Source: an uncultured Opitutales bacterium (lineage in GTDB: Bacteria; Verrucomicrobiota; Verrucomicrobiia; Opitutales; Intestinicryptomonadaceae). From it: a stretch of 41,323 nucleotides of DNA. Below are positions 15,201 through 23,168 of the stretch, piece by piece. The translations under genes were made by a program, and so were the position numbers. Below the pieces are notes generated by a model. That model did no database searches. It was given only the letters and a program-made list of their open reading frames with translations, and was not told where the DNA came from. Where the stretch lies: assembly GCA_900548185.1 (NCBI GenBank), contig URJJ01000026.1, forward strand, positions 1 through 41,323. Reading direction: 5' to 3'. Each line of letters starts with the position of its first letter. Position 1 is the stretch's first letter.

Positions 15201-15600
15201 CAGCGAAACCCTTCCGGCCTACATCCCCGCAGGGTACATACCCCAAACCCAGCTTAAAATCGACATATACAGGAGGCTTGAGCTTTGCGCCAGCCCCGAG
15301 GAGGTCTCGCGCATCGAAAGGGAGGTGAACGACCGCTACGGGAGCCCCCCGCCGGAAACCTCGCGCCTTTTCAAGCTCGCGCTCATAAGGATATTCGCAG
15401 AGCTGGGGGGAATATCCAGGGTGGAAACTGAAGGCGCGCTTTTGAAGCTGAGGGTTGCAAACCCGGCCGCGATAGAGTTCGTGAAGATAAACGGGCGCTT
15501 CCCGAGGCTGGCAAAGAAGGCGTCCGAAGACAGGCTCCTTGAAATAATCGCCTTCCTCAGGGACGTCCTTCCGGGAATAAGGGGAAAAGCCCCGCTTTGA
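12214..15600 (+). CDS. mfd: Transcription-repair coupling factor
   Basis: A 1128-residue Mfd translocase that removes stalled RNA polymerase from damaged DNA and recruits UvrA. An N-terminal UvrB-like module is followed by the polymerase-interacting CarD-type domain (about residues 435-500, GDYVVHVTHGICRYQGI). Then comes the superfamily 2 motor, with Walker A GFGKT (592-596), DEEH (690-693), the SATPIPRTL motif and the QLRGRVGR motif VI, and finally a C-terminal TRCF domain. Length is normal for the family. The ATG overlaps the rnc stop by four bases, indicating translational coupling. All helicase motifs are intact. Confidence 0.96.
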   Translation: MTPARPAPGAEALFFEGAAEASQAAVAAGIAAKRPGLKIVLCDTSGECERFFERICAFLKMEGRADDVRILPRIPAGEDPDAFDAYCERAGTLNAMSSGENAVVVCTPDAVLSETPAQAELFEVKAGMALSVEGLRQKLVDFGYYNEVLCEGPGQFAVRGGIVDVYPVASRSPYRIDFFGDEVDSIRPYDPDTQLSDGGAAESLRIDAFTETPGTRLAWESISQDRAFWIFIEPARMCAEYPELFGVFEKGGDSRANFQKIFDARPLDGYAGISSLSEPGGLFEGAVRVRVDSEDMSQYRPLPTAEGIGVERFESENALRREFIGRLAKWRARGYSLFLEAEGEGEKSRIREMFGECGEDAEGCVFVPPFSGEGFIIDFKPGAERPVGWEGTAEGASGVVCAGSLEIFGRRIKSNMSPRRKMLSRRAEVDSLLDFSELSEGDYVVHVTHGICRYQGITAIEAGGAKQDVLKLEFEDNASLYLPLHKSHLISRYIGLEKKVPKLSRLDSKSWIKVRTAAETAALDYAAELLEIQSKRQVAKGWAFPPDGDWQRSFEDSFPFVETPDQLRSIAEVKADMQSEKPMDRLICADVGFGKTEIALRAAFKCAMSGRQAAVLCPTTILCQQHFKTFKERMAPYPIVVEMLSRFRRPSETARIKRQLASGSIDIIVGTHALLAEDAAFRDLGLLVIDEEHRFGVKHKEKIKRMREGVDVLTMSATPIPRTLYFAMMGAKTISLMETPPKNRFPVETVVREYSEETVRGAIERETARGGQVFYLHNRVKTIEDTANRLREMFPSLRIGVGHGQMSERGLEKLMSEFMEGRYDILVCTTIIESGLDIPNCNTIIIEGADKFGLAQLYQLRGRVGRFTRRAYAYLLLHRHARLVEKAHKRLSAIRQYNKPGAGFRIATRDLQLRGCGNLLGARQSGHIAGVGFDMYCSLLKQSIARLRGEKSAAGIRAAVALDFIRLGEGGDRGASLESANNMFEELKVLQINEARSETLPAYIPAGYIPQTQLKIDIYRRLELCASPEEVSRIEREVNDRYGSPPPETSRLFKLALIRIFAELGGISRVETEGALLKLRVANPAAIEFVKINGRFPRLAKKASEDRLLEIIAFLRDVLPGIRGKAPL

Positions 15601-15779
15601 ACGATTCCGGACGGCGAGCGGTAAAGCCCCCAGGCTTTCGGACGCCAACAAAGCGCGATTTCGGTCTTGCACACGCGGGAGCGTCTGCCATTGTTTACGG
15701 AATTTAAGGATCAGGCGCGGCATTGCCGTCCGGGCGCGCCCCGGGGCATGGAACCGCGCGGCAGCAACGGAAGGCTCGG

Positions 15780-16760
15780 ATGAAAAAACTTTTTTTGGCG
15801 GCATTTTTGGCGGCGGCCGGAGGAACGCTCCCGGCGCAAAGCTTCATGCTCCCCTCTGCGAAGGGAACCGTCATCGGCCACGACCAGGTTTTGGCCGTGG
15901 TCGAGGATAAGACTATAACAAACGAGGAGCTTATGATGGCCATAGCCCCCCTCATCCCGCAGACGAGAAGCTCGTCCCGCACGGATGAGGAGTTCAACCA
16001 GCGCATAGAGAAGATGCGCCGAGAAATGCTCCAGAGCATGGTTGACAAGGTTCTGATTGTAAAGGAATTCAACGACAAGGGGATGATGATACCCCAGTCC
16101 GTATTCGACGGCGCGTTTGAGGAGGACTTCAAAAAGAGGTTCAACGGCGACCGCTCCGAATTCATAAAGTACCTCCAGTCCCAAAACAAGACCATAAAGC
16201 AGTACCGCAAGGAGCTTGAGGAAAACATCATCGCCTACCAGATGCAGATGATGCAGCAGAAGATGACCCTCTCCGAAGTCAGCCCCGTACACATCACAAA
16301 TTACTACGAGGCCAACAAAAAGCAGTGGTACACGCCGGGCAACGTCGAGATAAGCCAAATAAGCGTTTCAGGCTCCAGCCCCGAGGACGCCCGCGAAAAG
16401 GCCGCAAAGATTCTCGATGAAATAAAGGGCGGGATGAAATTTGAAGACGCCGCAAAAAAATACAGCGCAGACTCAAACGCCTCAAACGGGGGCCGCTGGG
16501 GCTGGTACAAGAAGGGCGCCCTGAACCTCCCCATAGACAAGGCCGCGTTTGAGCTGGAAATCGGCAAGGTGAGCGACCCGATAGTCATAGGCAACTACGC
16601 GTACATCATCAGGGTTGAGGACCGCCGCCCCGAGGGCATCCTCCCGCTCGACGACGTCCGCGAGGCGATAGAAAGAAAGCTCGCCGACGAAAACGCCATG
16701 TTTGAATACCACAAATGGCTGAAGCGGCTGCGCGAAAAGGCCTACATCCGCTATTACTGA
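15780..16760 (+). CDS. SurA-like periplasmic peptidyl-prolyl isomerase
   Basis: A 326-residue exported chaperone/isomerase. A signal peptide (MKKLFLAAFLAAAGG..LPAQS) precedes a SurA-type N-terminal helical domain (about residues 35-160, rich in Gln/Met/Lys). A single parvulin rotamase domain (about 185-280) follows, with VEISQISVSGSS and GKVSDPIVIGNYAYIIRV. A conserved C-terminal helix returns to the N-domain. Such proteins help outer-membrane proteins reach BamA, and bamA and skp are also in this window. The start has AAGG 6 nt upstream. It lies 180 bp after mfd and is followed by a terminator, so it is probably its own unit. Confidence 0.88.
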   Translation: MKKLFLAAFLAAAGGTLPAQSFMLPSAKGTVIGHDQVLAVVEDKTITNEELMMAIAPLIPQTRSSSRTDEEFNQRIEKMRREMLQSMVDKVLIVKEFNDKGMMIPQSVFDGAFEEDFKKRFNGDRSEFIKYLQSQNKTIKQYRKELEENIIAYQMQMMQQKMTLSEVSPVHITNYYEANKKQWYTPGNVEISQISVSGSSPEDAREKAAKILDEIKGGMKFEDAAKKYSADSNASNGGRWGWYKKGALNLPIDKAAFELEIGKVSDPIVIGNYAYIIRVEDRRPEGILPLDDVREAIERKLADENAMFEYHKWLKRLREKAYIRYY

Positions 16761-16783
16761 ACGCGGATTATGCCCAAGCCAAA

Positions 16784-16820
16784 GCGCGCCCGGATTTCTG
16801 AATCTGCGCGCGTTTTTTTT
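16784..16820 (+). terminator. Rho-independent terminator after PPIase gene
   Basis: GCGCGCCCGGATT and AATCTGCGCGC form a stem with a TCTG loop, followed by a G and a run of T residues on the plus strand, about 25 bp after the stop codon. Confidence 0.8.
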
Positions 16821-17054
16821 CGCCCGCGCCAGGCGAAAACCGGGCGTGGGCGCCCCCCGAAAAAAAAGCCGCCCTGCCCGCGTGCGGCTTGCGCGCACAA
16901 ATTCCGGCGCAAAAATCCGGGGCGAATTGCGAAGCGCCCTGCGCGCACATGCGCCCCGTTTTACGCAAACTGCACAAGCCTGCAAACTAAAAGCGCGCGT
17001 TCCAGCCGGCTTCGGAATTTCATGCGCGAACCCCGCGAGCATCCCCCGCAAACC
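16821..17054. other. Non-coding stretch between convergent genes
   Basis: This GC-rich interval lies between the plus-strand terminator of the PPIase gene and the minus-strand terminator of the protease gene. No gene or repeat array is seen. Confidence 0.6.
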
Positions 17055-17089
17055 GAAAAAAAGGGAGGGCTTCCAAATATGCCCTCCCT
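17055..17089 (-). terminator. Rho-independent terminator after IdeS-like protease gene
   Basis: On the minus strand AGGGAGGGC and GCCCTCCCT form a perfect 9-bp stem with a 10-nt loop, followed by TTTTTTT. It lies about 50 bp past the protease gene. Confidence 0.9.
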
Positions 17090-17138
17090 ACTGTAAATCA
17101 AAATTGCCCCCGTCAAAAGGCGCGCCTTTTACACACGT

Positions 17139-17987
17139 TCAACGCCGCCTGCGAAGCAGCGCAAGACCGGCTGCAAGCACTCCAAACACCGCCGCATACG
17201 CCGACGGTTCGGGAACGGCAAAGCCTATGTCAAGCGCTGTTATCGAGCCAAGAAACCAGTCGTCCATCCCGTAGTAGTCCTGCAAATACCAGCACGACTC
17301 CGCATCGCTCCAAACAACATTAACCAGGAGGTTTCCCAGATAATCGTCGTCAGAATCCGTTATCCACAAACCTGTGATTTCGTTTAGGGCATCGTCATAT
17401 TCGTAGCCCCAAAGCGTTATCGCGTGCCCCATTTCCCTCTGGCTATATATGGACGCAGTCATGGGGGTGTCGGCGAGAATGAGGTCGTCGAGCGTATCCT
17501 TCAAATCGGTTTTGGAGGTGTAAGCTTCCGAAAAGTCAAATGTTGTAAAGACGTCGCCCATTTCCTGAAAATCGAAGACCTCGTTCCAGTACCCGCCGGC
17601 GGAAGCCCCCGGTTTCAGCTCCGACGATAGAGGATCATATATGGGGATTTCGCCTGAAAACCACCATTGCATCGCATTTGCCGAGAATCCCCCGGCATTC
17701 GTCCAATTGTCGTAAAATGTTTTGAATATGTCGGAATTGTAGGGGGAGGAATAGCCCCCGGCGGGGACTCCATCGGGAAGCTCAAACCCCTGCGCGACAT
17801 AAGAGTTCTGCCAGTATTTTATGGTATTGGAACCGGCCGCGGCCCAGCATAGCAAATCGTCGTTTTGCCAAACCTTGTTCACATCGTAGGACGTATCCCC
17901 TATTGAAGTGCCGTCCAAGAGAAAAGTTCCGCCAAAAGATGCCGCGCCGCTTGCCAGGGCAAAAGCTAAAAATGCAAATTTTTTCAT
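17139..17987 (-). CDS. IdeS/Mac-like cysteine protease with PEP-CTERM tail
   Basis: A 282-residue exported protein. A signal peptide (MKKFAFLAFALASGAASFGG) leads into a segment matching the C66 (IdeS/Mac) peptidases. YDVNK..DDLLCWAAAGSN carries the nucleophile Cys47, MGHAITLWGYEYD carries His188, and ITDSDDD carries Asp211 and Asp213, with the family's His-to-Asp spacing. The C-terminus is a PEP-CTERM signal: VPEPSAYAAVFG, a hydrophobic helix and RRRR, which sends proteins to exosortase processing and the cell surface. Known family members cleave immunoglobulin heavy chains; the substrate here is inferred at most. It is a single-gene unit. The start is set by the signal peptide; no Shine-Dalgarno is visible. 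Confidence 0.85.
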   Translation of the reverse strand: MKKFAFLAFALASGAASFGGTFLLDGTSIGDTSYDVNKVWQNDDLLCWAAAGSNTIKYWQNSYVAQGFELPDGVPAGGYSSPYNSDIFKTFYDNWTNAGGFSANAMQWWFSGEIPIYDPLSSELKPGASAGGYWNEVFDFQEMGDVFTTFDFSEAYTSKTDLKDTLDDLILADTPMTASIYSQREMGHAITLWGYEYDDALNEITGLWITDSDDDYLGNLLVNVVWSDAESCWYLQDYYGMDDWFLGSITALDIGFAVPEPSAYAAVFGVLAAGLALLRRRR

Positions 17988-18473
17988 ACGATAAAAGAAT
18001 ATTTTCCAGACACTAATAAACATAACGCCACGGCTTATTCAAGCAATTTGCAAAAAAATGCACACCCGCGCGCACGCAACAATATTCAAAAATGATAATA
18101 ATATTTTCCGCCCGCATCATCAGAATCCGAAAACTGCGCGAAACCGCACGATGCGAAAGCCTGGTCCGCAACGCGCATAACGCGGCTTGGCGCGCGGACG
18201 CATTTGGAAATTCAAAGCCGCACGCAATCCATTTTTAAATGCCGCAATACGGCTTGCACGCCCCCCGGCATCGCCGCTTGCAGGGGAAACAGATGCGCAG
18301 AGCCAATGCGTGTGCGCCGGATTTCAGGCGGGATTTTTTTGCCAAAACTTCACCTTGCGAAGCGGAATGCGCCATCTGAAAGGCGTAAGAATTTTCAAAC
18401 GCAGCCTGGCGCCCTATGAAAAACATCCCCCCAAGGAATCTGCCGGAGGCGCGAAACACCGCCTCTGCCCCCC
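17988..18473. other. 486-bp gene-free stretch upstream of protease gene
   Basis: No supported gene. The first 150 bp next to the protease gene are AT-rich and hold its likely promoter (TTGAAT near 18041-18036 with TATTAG about 19 bp downstream on the minus strand, weak). The rest is GC-rich filler up to the beta-galactosidase terminator. Confidence 0.5.
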
Positions 18474-18502
18474 AAAAAAACGCGCGGGGGAAAGCCCGCG
18501 CG
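18474..18502 (-). terminator. Rho-independent terminator after beta-galactosidase gene
   Basis: On the minus strand CGCGCGGGC and CCCGCGCG form a strong stem with a short TTTCC loop, followed by seven T residues, 20 bp after the stop codon. Confidence 0.9.
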
Positions 18503-18522
18503 AGAGTCGCCCAAAAGGCGCC

Positions 18523-21500
18523 TCATTCGCCGAAAATCCTGACGCGCTTCAAATGGAATATCTCGTTTTTGCGCATCTGAATCCTGACGTATCTGGCACT
18601 TTCGGGTTTTTCCAAAACGGCGTTCCAACGGCGCCGGGTGTCGTCGGAATGCCAGACGTCCCTCCAATTTTTTCCGTCCTGCGACACCGACATCCAGAGC
18701 CTCGAAGTCCGCGAGCCCTGGGCGTCGGAGCGGTTCACTATTTCAGCGCCCATGACCTTACGCTCCCGCCCGAGGTCGATGACAAGCCAGGGATTCTCCT
18801 CCTTTTGCGTATGGAACGCGAAGGCGCCCTCGCCCGAAGATGTAAGAGTGTCCGACTTGGGGGCGTACCTGGCGTCCCTGGAGCTGTAAGATACCTTTGC
18901 GCCCTCGGAAATCCACGCGCCCGGACGGGCCGGCATCAGGGAGTCGTCCTGGAGGTTTTCCGTCTCGGCAGCCGGCCTGAACGAGAATTTTTCGGGGAAT
19001 TTCATTGACGCAACCGAAGCCGCGTCAGCGCCCCGGCGCAGAGGGGCCACCACAAACGCCCACGATGCCGAGCCCTCGAAGTCGGGCCTGAACTGCTCGC
19101 GCGTGGCGGGCCCGCAGGAGGAATTTCCAAGACCCCTCACCTTCCAGGCAATCCTCAGCTCGCCGCCAGACGACGCGGGGAGGTCGTGAGGGTGCGCGGC
19201 CTTTTTCATCTCGGCCTGGGTATGCGGCAGAAGCGCCATCGGAAGCGGATTCGCCGCGGCGGAGAACACCGCCCCCTGCCCCTTTGCATCCCTCAGGGCA
19301 AGCCACCTTACCTCTTCGCGGTTGCCCGTATCCTGAACCCTCGTGAAATTTTCCGACCACTGCGATATGTCCGACTTGTAGCGGCCGACATCCGCGCTCT
19401 CGCACCTGTCGTTATAGTTTGCAAGCGGCCCCCGGCCGAAGAATTCGACGGACGAGTACTCCGGCGACGTCCCCATCGCAACCCCCAGCCTCGGTATTGA
19501 AAGGCTGCGCGGCGTGTCGTTGAGCTTCCTCGCAGAAACCGAGACCTCGAAGGTCCCCGAACCGAGGAGGGTGTAAACCGACTCCGTGAAGAATCCCGCG
19601 CCGTCCGCCCCCGCAAACGTCTTCCGGCAGACTGCGCGCACGCAGGACGGCGAAAGCTTTTCAATGCGGACCGACTGGCCGAGCTCGCGCATGGAGTCCA
19701 GACCGTACTCCTTTTCCGCCCTGGAACATTCGCCCCTGGCCTCGTTGTCGATGAAAGCGCTTGATATGTCGAAGCGCAGGGGGGATTTCAGAAAGTCCCT
19801 CCCGTCGATTTTAAAGGAGGAAAGCTCTGCGGAACCCCTGTCAAAAACGAGCTCCGTGGCGCCCGCCCTGAGCGAAACCGACTTTTGCGATTCGCGCACG
19901 GAAACGCTTCCCTTCGCCGGAATTTCGGCCTCAAAATCCTTTTTGAAAAGCGGGAGCTGGGTCTTTGAGACGACGTATCCTGCGGGGGCGTACGGGGACG
20001 CGGCCCTGGTGGAAAATATCACGCTGTAAAAATACTCCCCGGGCTTCGACGCGTCGAACGCGGGAAGCGGTATTTCAAACTCCGACGAGGCTCCCGGCGC
20101 GAGCTTCATGGGCGGGAGCGCGGCCTCTGCGATTTTTTCGCCGTCCCGCTCGACAACCACCTCGCCCGCAAACTCGGCGAGGTCCGTATCGACGAATTCG
20201 TTTGTAATCGCCACCTTTCCCGGCTCCGCCCCGTCCGGCGCCGAGACCTGTATGCTCTGGTAAACGCGGCGCACCTCGTCGTATTTGGGCGAGTGGGTCC
20301 TGTCGGCGTACACGATGCCGTTTAGGCTGAAATTGCCGGCCGAGGGGGAGGTGTTCCAGTCCCTGCCGTCGGAGATGTAAACGCGCCCGGAGCCGTCGCC
20401 CATCTCCCTGTAAAGGCCCTGGTCAACCCAGTCCCAGATGAAGCCGCCGTGAAGCCTGCCGGGGAGCGAGCGGATCAGGTCCCACTTGCCCTTCAGGTTG
20501 CCGATACCGTTTCCCATAGCGTGGGCGTATTCGCAGAAGAAGAACGGGCGCGTCTCCTTTTCAAGCCTCAGATAGCCCTTCATGCGGCTTACCCCGCCGT
20601 ACATCGGGGAGACGAAATCAGAAAACCCGCCGTTTCGCCCATCCACCACGACGCGCGCCTCGGGCTCCGAATGCACCGGATGCGCGGGGGAAAGCTCCCG
20701 CGAAAGGGCCGCCATCTTCTCATGCCCCTTCGTCAGGCGCACGCTGGACTCGTTGCCGAGCGAAAATATGGCGACGCACGGCACGTTCCTGTCGCGCACC
20801 ACCATGTTTTTCATGCGGTCCAGGCTCGGGGGGATGAAGTGGTCCAGGTCGAGCGGGGCGCTTTCGATGAAGCCGTGCTGCTCGTGGTTGTTTTCATCCA
20901 AAACCGCAATACCGTAGCGCGAGCATAGCATATAGAATACGTCGTCGTTCGGATAGTGGGAGGTGCGCACGAAGTTTACGTTGGCGCGCTTCATCAGCTC
21001 AACGTCCTTTTTCATCCAATCAAGCGAGCAGGCCTTCCCCTTGTCGGGCGACCAGTCGTGCCGGTTGACGCCCTTTATAAGGAGCGATTTTCCGTTTAGG
21101 AGTATGTCGCTGCCAGCCACTTCAAACTTCTTGAAGGCGTAGTCGGCGCGCACGGTTTCAAGCTCGCGCCCCGAGGCGTCCGAGAGGCGTATCAGGATGG
21201 CGTAGAGGTTCGGCTTGTCGGGGCTCCACAGCTTGAATCCTCCGACAGAGGCCCTGCCGGAAACCGAGGCCTTCCCCCCCGGGGCTATCTCGCCGACCCT
21301 TCCGGAAAACACAGGCTTCCCGCCAAGCGGGCGCCCGTCCGAATCAATGACGAAAGCTTCCACAAGGCAGTTCTTCGCCGGAGCCGGCGATGAGTTGGCC
21401 AGCTCGGCGGAGAAGTCAATTTCCGCCGACTTCATGTCTGCGGAAATTTTGGCCGGCGCAAAATAGTCCCGAATGTAGGTCTGGGGGCGCGCCACGAGCA

Positions 21501-22302
21501 TGACGTCGCGGATGATGCCAACCATGTGCGGCATGTCCTGCATTTCAAAATACGCGCCGGTCGAATATTTGAAAACTTCGACCGCCATGGAGTTCTCCCC
21601 CTTTTTAAGAAACGGCGTTATGTTGAACTCGGCCGGGGTGAACGAATCCTCCGAATAGCCGACAAACTTCCCGTTCACATAAAGGTTGAAGCCGGTGCGC
21701 ACGCCGTTAAAGCGCACGAACACGAGCCCCCCGTTCCAGGCTTCCGGCATGGAAAAGCTGCGCCTGTAAATTCCGGACTGGCGGTGCATCTCGGGAATCG
21801 AGGGCTTGAGGGTGGCCGGAGGCGGGTTATCCTTCGTCTGGTCGCGGTAGCCGGGAATCCAGGCGCCCTTTTTGTCAAACTGGAATTCGGCCAGGGTGTT
21901 TGCGTAAAAAATCCTGTCGTAGCCGCGGCACTGCCACGAATTCGGGACGTCGATGTCATCCCACGCCGAATCGTCAAAATCGGCCCTGAAAAATTCCGGC
22001 TTCACGTCCCCGGGATTTTCGGCGAAGAAAAACTTCCAGTCGCCGTTTAGGAGGAGGTAGGAGCTCCCCGAGTAGAGTGACCCGAGGTCATCTATTTCTA
22101 TATTTTTCGAGGCGCTTTTGAAATCCGGGAAAGTCAGAAAGAACGCCCGCGGCTCCTCCTTGTTGATTTTAAAAATATCGAGTCTGTCCCATACATATTC
22201 CGCCTTGTCGGGAATGGCCCCGGTTGCGGGAGCCTGAGCGCATGCGAGCTGGGCCGAGATAAAAAGCGGCGCAAGAAATCCAATAAGTTTCCTAAAATCC
22301 AT
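18523..22302 (-). CDS. Secreted GH2 beta-galactosidase with C-terminal discoidin-like domain
   Basis: A 1259-residue exported glycoside hydrolase family 2 enzyme of the large LacZ type. A signal peptide (MDFRKLIGFLAPLFISAQLA) is followed by the GH2 sugar-binding domain, an Ig-like domain and the TIM barrel. The acid/base is Glu518 in SLGNESS and the nucleophile is Glu591 in FCEYAHAMGNG. A LacZ domain 4/5-like region follows, with SVEFFGRGPLANYNDR. The last roughly 150 residues resemble F5/8 type C: PWLVIDLGRERKVMGAEIVN and ARYVRIQMRK. It should remove terminal beta-galactose from extracellular glycans, and the discoidin-like domain may bind them. The start is set by the signal peptide; no Shine-Dalgarno is seen. 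It is a single-gene unit. Confidence 0.92.
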   Translation of the reverse strand: MDFRKLIGFLAPLFISAQLACAQAPATGAIPDKAEYVWDRLDIFKINKEEPRAFFLTFPDFKSASKNIEIDDLGSLYSGSSYLLLNGDWKFFFAENPGDVKPEFFRADFDDSAWDDIDVPNSWQCRGYDRIFYANTLAEFQFDKKGAWIPGYRDQTKDNPPPATLKPSIPEMHRQSGIYRRSFSMPEAWNGGLVFVRFNGVRTGFNLYVNGKFVGYSEDSFTPAEFNITPFLKKGENSMAVEVFKYSTGAYFEMQDMPHMVGIIRDVMLVARPQTYIRDYFAPAKISADMKSAEIDFSAELANSSPAPAKNCLVEAFVIDSDGRPLGGKPVFSGRVGEIAPGGKASVSGRASVGGFKLWSPDKPNLYAILIRLSDASGRELETVRADYAFKKFEVAGSDILLNGKSLLIKGVNRHDWSPDKGKACSLDWMKKDVELMKRANVNFVRTSHYPNDDVFYMLCSRYGIAVLDENNHEQHGFIESAPLDLDHFIPPSLDRMKNMVVRDRNVPCVAIFSLGNESSVRLTKGHEKMAALSRELSPAHPVHSEPEARVVVDGRNGGFSDFVSPMYGGVSRMKGYLRLEKETRPFFFCEYAHAMGNGIGNLKGKWDLIRSLPGRLHGGFIWDWVDQGLYREMGDGSGRVYISDGRDWNTSPSAGNFSLNGIVYADRTHSPKYDEVRRVYQSIQVSAPDGAEPGKVAITNEFVDTDLAEFAGEVVVERDGEKIAEAALPPMKLAPGASSEFEIPLPAFDASKPGEYFYSVIFSTRAASPYAPAGYVVSKTQLPLFKKDFEAEIPAKGSVSVRESQKSVSLRAGATELVFDRGSAELSSFKIDGRDFLKSPLRFDISSAFIDNEARGECSRAEKEYGLDSMRELGQSVRIEKLSPSCVRAVCRKTFAGADGAGFFTESVYTLLGSGTFEVSVSARKLNDTPRSLSIPRLGVAMGTSPEYSSVEFFGRGPLANYNDRCESADVGRYKSDISQWSENFTRVQDTGNREEVRWLALRDAKGQGAVFSAAANPLPMALLPHTQAEMKKAAHPHDLPASSGGELRIAWKVRGLGNSSCGPATREQFRPDFEGSASWAFVVAPLRRGADAASVASMKFPEKFSFRPAAETENLQDDSLMPARPGAWISEGAKVSYSSRDARYAPKSDTLTSSGEGAFAFHTQKEENPWLVIDLGRERKVMGAEIVNRSDAQGSRTSRLWMSVSQDGKNWRDVWHSDDTRRRWNAVLEKPESARYVRIQMRKNEIFHLKRVRIFGE

Positions 22303-22356
22303 AGAGATAAAAACCACAGCCCACCCCCATGACAAGCCGTGCATGATAAGATTATA

Positions 22357-22386
22357 CTTATAAATTGCCCACCGGAGGCAAGTCAA
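22357..22386 (-). promoter_or_regulatory. Candidate promoter of beta-galactosidase gene
   Basis: On the minus strand TTGACT (22386-22381) and TATAAG (22362-22357) are 18 bp apart, with a second -10-like TATAAT at 22356-22351. The overlapping TATAAGTATA resembles the TATAACTATA at the promoter of the GntR-type regulator, hinting at a shared operator. Confidence 0.45.
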
Positions 22387-22645
22387 CGCATTTCATTCGC
22401 CGACAAGGCCCCCCCTGCCCCGCCTTCTAAAAACGCTGCCAGTCTCCAAAAGCGAAATTGCCTATGCTAGGCGGGCACAGAGAAACCTCCGCTCAGCCTC
22501 CCTCAAAACGCGCCCCCGTCACGCGATTCCCGCGCGCCGAAAATCCGCAGAAAAAAATCTTGATTTATCCCCGGCGATGGAGATTATTTACATTTTTATT
22601 TCGCGTTAATTGGAAAGCCCTTTCAGGAGCGCCAAAACGCCTCAA
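22387..22645. other. Intergenic stretch between beta-galactosidase promoter and tRNA-Thr
   Basis: No gene is seen. AT-rich sequence at 22555-22615 probably contains the tRNA-Thr promoter, but no pair of boxes is convincing. Confidence 0.5.
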
Positions 22646-22721
22646 GCCGGATTAGCTCAGTTGGTAGAGCAGTTGATTTGTAATCATCTGGTCGTCGGTT
22701 CAAGTCCGACATCCGGCTCCA
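22646..22721 (+). tRNA. tRNA-Thr (anticodon TGT)
   Basis: A complete cloverleaf: acceptor GCCGGAT/ATCCGGC, D arm GCTC/GAGC, anticodon arm around TTGTAAT with anticodon TGT, T arm GTCGG-TTCAAGT-CCGAC, discriminator T and an encoded 3' CCA. It decodes ACA and related Thr codons. Confidence 0.97.
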
Positions 22722-22730
22722 CTTTAAACA

Positions 22731-22761
22731 AGCGGCTTCCACCCCGGAAGCCGCTATTTTA
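22731..22761 (+). terminator. Terminator after tRNA-Thr
   Basis: AGCGGCTTCC and GGAAGCCGCT form a perfect 10-bp stem with a short loop (ACCCC), followed by ATTTT. It begins 10 bp after the tRNA. Confidence 0.8.
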
Positions 22762-23168
22762 GCGCCTTTGCGGGCGGCGGCCTCGCAGGGCAAAATAAAG
22801 CGGCGTAAAGTTCAAATTTCAAATGGCTTTACATTTTTAGCCGTTTTTGCAGGCATTTGCAACTGCCATGAAACAAGCCCGATACTGCGGATGCAGGGGG
22901 CGCAATGGGCTCCGCGAGGCGGCCCGGCAAACCGGCGGCGCAGCGGGCATCGAAGTTTTTTTTAACGCCGCTGCGGGAGCCAATTCAGGCGAGGCGGCGG
23001 CGCAATATGCAGCCGCACATAAACGCCCGCCATTCTGCCGTTCTCCAAAAGCGACTTGACATAAAATAGTTTTTTTAAAAATGATTGCGCTTCGCAGGCA
23101 ATGTACGGAAATTTGCGTTGCGCCCTGCGCGCCATCCGGCCTGCGCATCAAAAAAATACGCCATCAAT
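22762..23168. other. Gene-free stretch upstream of esterase gene
   Basis: No supported gene. A consensus -35 TTGACA at 23056-23061, followed by an A/T-rich stretch with a poor -10 (AAAAAT near 23078), is the best promoter candidate for the esterase gene about 90 bp downstream. Confidence 0.45.
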
